The notes beneath the pieces were generated by a model. That model saw nothing but the letters and a program-made list of their open reading frames with translations, did not search any database and was not told the DNA's origin. 64,000 nucleotides of DNA from Protonemura montana. Taxonomy: Eukaryota; Arthropoda; Insecta; Plecoptera; Nemouridae. Shown here one piece after another: positions 60,101-64,000 of the stretch (the stretch's first letter is position 1; every line of letters starts with the position of its first letter). The position numbers and the translations under genes were made by a program. The stretch spans positions 7,692,001 through 7,756,000 of the forward strand of contig OX387611.1 in the NCBI GenBank assembly GCA_947568835.1, in the 5' to 3' direction.

Positions 60101-60846
60101 GATCACGTGTTTGGGTGGGAGAGATCTCGCTCGGAGCTGGTGTAAGCTCGGTAGAGGGCAAGCAAGTTTGAAACCCCTTTCTAGTGCTGAGCAATCGAAA
60201 AAGGCCAATAGATGACGTTTCTTGGCTCATGGGTGCTTAGAAAAAAGAATAACTCTGAAAAGCGCTATGGCTGTGAACGACTTGAAAAAAAATATATATA
60301 TATTTTTAGTATGAAATTTGCGTTCGAAATATACACCAGAGTTTTTATTCAGAAACCACAGCTCACTAACCATAGCGATGCGTTTGGTTTTGCAGTTATT
60401 CCAGTGCCTTTGGGTGTACCTTTGGATCGATGGAGATGTCTTCCAGCACATTATCATCGGATCGATGAAGGTGAAACTGATTTTTTTTAATACATTTTTT
60501 ACAAATTGCAATGGAGGCACTTTTTTGAATGCAAATTAATAAGTAAAACCCCTTCTAAAATGTGTCAATACATTACAGTTCACTTAATTATATTCTAGAT
60601 CCCCACCTCGAAAAGAACGTCTACTAAAAAATATCCAAAATACCTTTGTAGATGAAATACTATGAAAAAAGAATAAATCAGTTGCAAGATACCTTTATAG
60701 AAGAACAGCGACTTGAAGAAGGTTATGCAGAACATGTCGTCCCTCCATATTCTGACCAAAAGCGCCGAGATGATTTTTTTCACCGTTTTTACAGCAGACC
60801 TTTTTGGTTGCGCTCGATTATTATGACCATAATACGGCCTTGCCAT
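54131..60846 (-). CDS. Odorant receptor (7tm_6 family), 459 aa
   Basis: Ligand-gated cation-channel subunit of insect olfactory neurons, normally paired with Orco; this is a tuning receptor, not Orco itself. Exons on the minus strand: 60846-60693, 59458-59287, 58853-58596, 57893-57687, 57337-57212, 56973-56874, 56191-56090, 55331-55176, 54235-54131; phases agree and total 460 codons with stop. Family landmarks in order: FFKSLFFYKG/LWPVDD near the N-terminus, LWYPYD before helix 4, FRNCAKHHQAIVR, the FLANELTNQ segment, SLLVKDAVFGCEW, NKPLVMKVAGNFNMSLETFL, and the terminal VMKLTYSYY. Seven hydrophobic segments can be traced. The first Met used gives a 36-residue extension; an alternative start is DDM at residue 37. 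Intron 1 contains a 10-unit 43-bp minisatellite. Another receptor's last exon lies 2.5 kb upstream in the same orientation. Confidence 0.89.
54395..54500 (+). repeat. tRNA-derived SINE fragment
   Basis: GTAGCTTAGTTGGTAGTGTC (A-box-like) and CCCGGGTTCGTATGCCG (B-box-like), followed by TCCAGTCTAGCTTCCTTTCC, the same tail as the fold-back element at 10.2-10.4 kb. Confidence 0.7.
54840..55085 (-). pseudogene. LINE 3'-end coding fragment
   Basis: The minus strand encodes FYGGVRKYYALPANIKGEED and FVKLSRKLESHMLVFK followed by a stop, the usual C-terminal pattern of non-LTR elements. It lies in the last intron of the odorant receptor. Confidence 0.65.
55410..55890 (+). repeat. Dispersed repeat related to 4.9 and 13.3 kb
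   Basis: The left part (GTGTTACCAACTC to AAAAAGCAGCCCAATCAATC) matches sequences flanking the MITE at 4964-5643. The right part (GAAGAAGTAACTAGTACC to GAAACGTCGGGAAATTTAG) matches 13360-13410. In an odorant receptor intron. Confidence 0.6.
57040..57125 (-). mobile_element. Solo end module of the 43-bp minisatellite unit
   Basis: Contains GCGTTTTCGACTGGCC, TGGGTTTGAAACTTGCTCG and CGACGTCATGCTC, the outermost part of the right module seen at loci E and F, with no 43-bp repeats attached. Confidence 0.65.
58330..58495 (+). repeat. Dispersed repeat, copy 2 (relative at 51.47 kb)
   Basis: Shares CCCAAAACGACTGGTGGCGC and TGTGCTCTCGCTGAACGG with the copy at 51465. In an intron of the odorant receptor. 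Confidence 0.65.
59531..60195 (+). mobile_element. 43-bp CACGTG minisatellite unit, locus F (about 10 repeats)
   Basis: Left end GGCTACCCCGCTGTGCGC, about 10 repeats of 43 bp (59592-60012), then the right module CTGGCAGAGTTACTCGCTC, GTGATCACGTGTTTGGGTGG and CTCGCTCGGAGCTGG, ending around GCAAGCAAGTTTGAAACCCC. In intron 1 of the odorant receptor. Confidence 0.92.
60394..60470 (+). other. Splice-bounded hydrophobic segment, possible orphan exon
   Basis: Between TTTTGCAG and ATGAAG|GTGAAA the plus strand encodes LFQCLWVYLWIDGDVFQHII. It reads opposite to the receptor gene whose first intron contains it. The minus strand across it is also open and splice-bounded, so coding strand and reality are uncertain. 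Confidence 0.25.
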
Positions 60847-60849
60847 TTT

Positions 60850-62055
60850 AAACTAGATCGATTTTAAATAAAAACATGCACTAGTGTTAAACAAAGACAG
60901 TGTTTTTTGTTTTTTAATAAAGATAAAAGTTGCCTGGAACAAGAACAGAATAAGGGAAGCTTGTCCGCAAAAACTTTTCTGTTGTAAAATTGTTATTTCT
61001 CTAGAATAAAAGAACAAACTTAAAGGCCAAATATTTAGTTTCATTAAATTTAAAAATAGAGCTTTTAAAATTGACTGCAATATAAAATTGAACATTTTGC
61101 ATGTGTGCTAAATCAGTTGTCGATGTACAAATCGACGCTTGCCACGTCACCACTTCCACGAAACTGGGTCTGAAAGGTGTTTTAAAGAAGTTTCTTCGTT
61201 GCACGAATTGGGCTTGTAAATCATACGACGACAATAGTGCTTTAATATTTAACAACAACAAAAAAAAATCTGTCGACTTGGCATCCAAGTGGCCGTGAAC
61301 TGCGACAGGTCGAAGAAAAATATTTTATTCATTCATTGCCATCTTGATGTTTGACAATCGATCGAACATTTAAATATTTTATGCGTTGTCATGGAGAAAT
61401 TTCTGTTTTGAAGGTAAAATTACTGGTATTTAAAAAGTATTGCGCAAAATTTGGTATACACCAGGCTCGTTCGGTTTACACGTAGATTTTTAAAATAAAT
61501 TCAAAGATTAAATTTTATCACCTTTTCATGTTCTATAGTTTTGTGAAAATTATTACGTTTCTACGATACCAAAACAAAATAAATTAAGTCTGCGTTTCTA
61601 TGGCTTAGCAATTAAAAAAAAAAAAAAATATCTCTGGCACCTTGTTCAACAGATAGGTGGATGCCAAAAAAACTTGTAAACTAATCTCAATGCAGTTGTG
61701 TCGCTCAAGTTTTCCAATACAGTCTTATCGAACATTTTGTCACATGAGAATAATAGGATCAAATTCCCTTAAGACAAAAACTAGACACATTTAGCAACAA
61801 GCACGTTTTTCGTTATAAACATTTTATTGTTATTCATTTTGGATTACACTTACAGGTTAATACAGATACTATAGATACAGATGACACCGATATTTAATCG
61901 ATCGGTTAAAATTGCTTGGAGGATATTTGGGGACAAGCAAGCCCTTAGAAGTGTGACGGCATTGTTATCGTTCACAAGTTAAAAAGTTTGGCCCCATTAC
62001 ATAATGATGTTGTTTGTTTTTTAGCATTGTCTTAATCGTACTGTTGTTGATTAGT
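60850..62055. other. 5' flank of the odorant receptor
   Basis: A+T-rich; short open frames without recognisable domains. The promoter of the receptor should be here, but no element can be assigned. Confidence 0.4.
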
Positions 62056-62063
62056 TGAGAATT

Positions 62064-62548
62064 GGTGTTTAACGACGCACTGTTTTGACATCTGGCCATG
62101 CGGCACTGGTCTAATGGCGTCTGTGAATGAGTGAATGATGATGAGGATGATGATGAACTTTATTAAACCTAGAATGTAGAGGGAAAAACCAGTGCTGGAA
62201 CGCAACCTACTTCTGCTGAAGACAAAGGGGACCTCCCACCCAACGTCCCTTCAGCAGGATGATACCTTCACAAATCCATCCAGCCGATAGGTTTAAAAGC
62301 AAGGCCAATGAAGTAACTGCACTAACTTTCATTCCTTCAATCTCTCTCCCGAAAAGAACTGGTCATGTGTATGATGGTCACCCATCCAATACCTGACCCA
62401 GCGCAGTGTTGCTTAACTTTCATCCCTCCAACCTCTCTCCCGAAAAGAACTGGTCATGTGTATGATGGTCACCCATCCAATACCTGACTCAGCGCAGTGT
62501 TGCTTAACTTTGTTGATCTCACTAGGACCAGTGTCTACAAAACGCCAA
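62064..62548 (-). mobile_element. 5S SINE with duplicated 5S head and variant core
   Basis: The 5S-derived segment is present twice at a 91-bp period (GCTTAAC at 62411 and 62502). The core is the CTTCAGCAGGATG variant otherwise seen at 7100-7220. Tail CAGTGCGTCGTTAAACACCA is intact. Confidence 0.9.
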
Positions 62549-62849
62549 ATTGTTCGATTGCTCTGTTGTTTTCCTTGCAATTTTTGCTGATATTATACCC
62601 TATGCATCTCATACAATCACGAAGCTAGCATGCTGCTTCAGCAGATTTATGAAATTCTCTTAAATATTACACAGGTAGTTTCTTTATATTCTTCATAAAA
62701 ATTGTTTCCCTCTTTCAGGTGGTTCATATGGAACTTGAAATTCGACATAAGAGAAAATCTGTTCACATGGTTTTATTCTTACGTGTTGCTGAGTCACTTA
62801 AACATGACTCAAAAAATTATTCTGTGAGAAATTTGTGAGGATCTCGGAA

Positions 62850-63306
62850 AAACATACTTATTGCTGTCGCCGTCGGTTTCCCAAGAAGTAATAGGGTTGC
62901 GTTATTCGCAATTTTCCAGTACATCTAAAATAAAAATCTTGAGAGAGTAAAAAGTTTTCAGAAATCTTACTTATCTGATTCCAAATAGTATCATTGTTTT
63001 TAATTGTGTTACAATTAGTAAAAAGCTCCGCCCGTGTTTCAACACCGAAACCGCGCCAGTAAATACAATTTTAATAGCGATTATTTGTTATAATAAACCA
63101 CAAAGCATGATAATTCTAGAAATATTAGTCTTATCTCGATCAGACCAATAGTGTCAATGAAACCGAAGTCCGCGTAAGTCGGCGCGCGGCGCCAAATTAC
63201 GTCCAGTAGCTACCGACAGCGAGTCCGGGCGTGTTGCTGGGGCTCGTTGTTTGTAGCTACTTATTACACCTGCTGACAGTGGAGCGGGGAGACCCATGAA
63301 TCGGCA
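62850..63306 (-). repeat. Dispersed repeat, copy 2 (inverted relative of 39.34-39.83 kb)
   Basis: Complementary order of the GGCGCGCGGCGCC block and the GGAAACCGACGGCGACAGC block. It ends about 35 bp short of the stop codon of the neighbouring receptor exon. Confidence 0.65.
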
Positions 63307-63340
63307 TAAGCGCTTTCTGTGGTTTGCCTTTTCGCTAAAG

Positions 63341-63445
63341 CTAAAGCATATCCGGCATAGCAATAATCGATATCTTGTCAGAGATGTTCGACCTTCGAAC
63401 GGTCGCTACGGCGGTCATGTAGTATGAGTACGTCAGCTTCATGGC
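63341..63445 (-). CDS. Terminal exon of a second odorant receptor (rest beyond window)
   Basis: Read on the minus strand after a TTCAAG acceptor, the exon encodes AMKLTYSYYMTAVATVRR and ends MPDML-stop, 35 codons including stop. The last exon of the receptor downstream (54235-54131) has exactly the same length and begins VMKLTYSYYMAAM. This is the conserved C-terminal motif of 7tm_6 receptors. The preceding exons must lie right of 64000, because 63450-64000 holds only repeats. It implies a head-to-tail receptor cluster on the minus strand. Confidence 0.78.
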   Translation of the reverse strand, partial: AMKLTYSYYMTAVATVRRSNISDKISIIAMPDML

Positions 63446-63529
63446 CTTGAACATTTTACACAAGAAAAGTATTAATTGTTGATCATTGACTAGATTTTTT
63501 CAACATATGAACTGAATTTCGACGAACAT

Positions 63530-64000
63530 CAGGCCCGCCCACACAACACAGTGATGTTGTCACGATTGGACAGTGATACCATTTAATGTTTTTAATGACA
63601 TCCTCAGGAACTTGCCCACGTCACATTATTATACCATTGTGATGTTGTCACAAAGATCATTTGTCTCAGAATTCTTTACACATTCATATGCTTTTTGATA
63701 CCATTAATGGTATCCTCAGGATGTGTTTTGGGAATCGGAAAGGAACAAAGGAATTGAAAACAAAATACTTTTTCGATTTTCCATACCATTGCATATTAAT
63801 TCGTAGGCAAACATATGATAAAGAAACACAAATTATATATATCCAATATAAATTAGTTAATGTGGCAATAGCGATATCCTCAGAAGCTTGCAGACATAGC
63901 ATTATTACATCATTGTGATGTTGCTTAAATATTCGCTCCACTTTTTGTTACATATTTGTATACATTTTGGTACCATTAATGGTATGCTAATGATGTGTTC
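63530..64000. repeat. Diverged long-period tandem repeat
   Basis: The blocks GTGATGTTGTC or GTGATGTTGCT and GATACCATTAATGGTATCC-like palindromes alternate with CCTCAGGA at least three times to the window end, spacing irregular. Confidence 0.6.

Noticed and set aside
62855-62930. Splice-bounded minus-strand segment as an odorant receptor exon
   Set aside because: The same sequence occurs at 39.75 kb as part of a dispersed repeat, and the receptor gene is complete without it.

Overview
This is eukaryotic, A+T-rich, repeat-dense DNA. The genes are split into many short exons with ordinary GT-AG introns, and the intergenic space is filled with SINEs, MITEs, LINE fragments and minisatellites. The window contains a 7tm_6-type odorant receptor gene and the last exon of a second one, so the organism is a winged-insect-lineage arthropod. 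Large introns and high transposon load hint at a hemimetabolous insect, but order and species cannot be fixed from the sequence.

Genes, left to right. (1) Minus strand, 10677 to beyond the left edge: an NRF-6-type multi-pass acyltransferase-3 protein, 10 exons visible, 3' end missing. (2) 10.7-28.9 kb: gene-free, transposon-rich. (3) Plus strand, 28922-35077: a complete eight-exon fatty acyl-CoA reductase of 512 residues. (4) Plus strand, 38397-42046: a six-exon small single-pass membrane protein of 178 residues whose tail carries repeated YxxP motifs; not recognised. (5) 42447-46653 (minus) and 47852-51988 (plus): a head-to-head pair of paralogous secreted proteins (284 and 288 residues) sharing a 1.2-kb promoter region with a TATA box for each; family not recognised. 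(6) Minus strand, 54131-60846: a complete nine-exon odorant receptor of 459 residues. The terminal exon of a second receptor (63341-63445) lies just upstream of it, so this is the edge of a tandem receptor cluster. All reading frames and intron phases given were checked by hand.

Repeats dominate. About 19 copies or fragments of a 5S-rRNA-headed SINE are scattered over both strands. Two of them share an identical 91-bp duplication of the 5S head. A mobile unit built around a 43-bp minisatellite, each repeat containing the palindrome CACGTG, occurs at six loci with conserved flanks. tRNA-like fold-back elements, long inverted-repeat elements, a hAT transposon with a perfect 8-bp target duplication and a second element nested inside it, a MITE that split a SINE, and several LINE reverse-transcriptase fragments fill most remaining space.

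The genes do not form a pathway. The acyl-CoA reductase and the acyltransferase both plausibly act on lipids, and the receptor is chemosensory, but nothing here shows that they are co-regulated.
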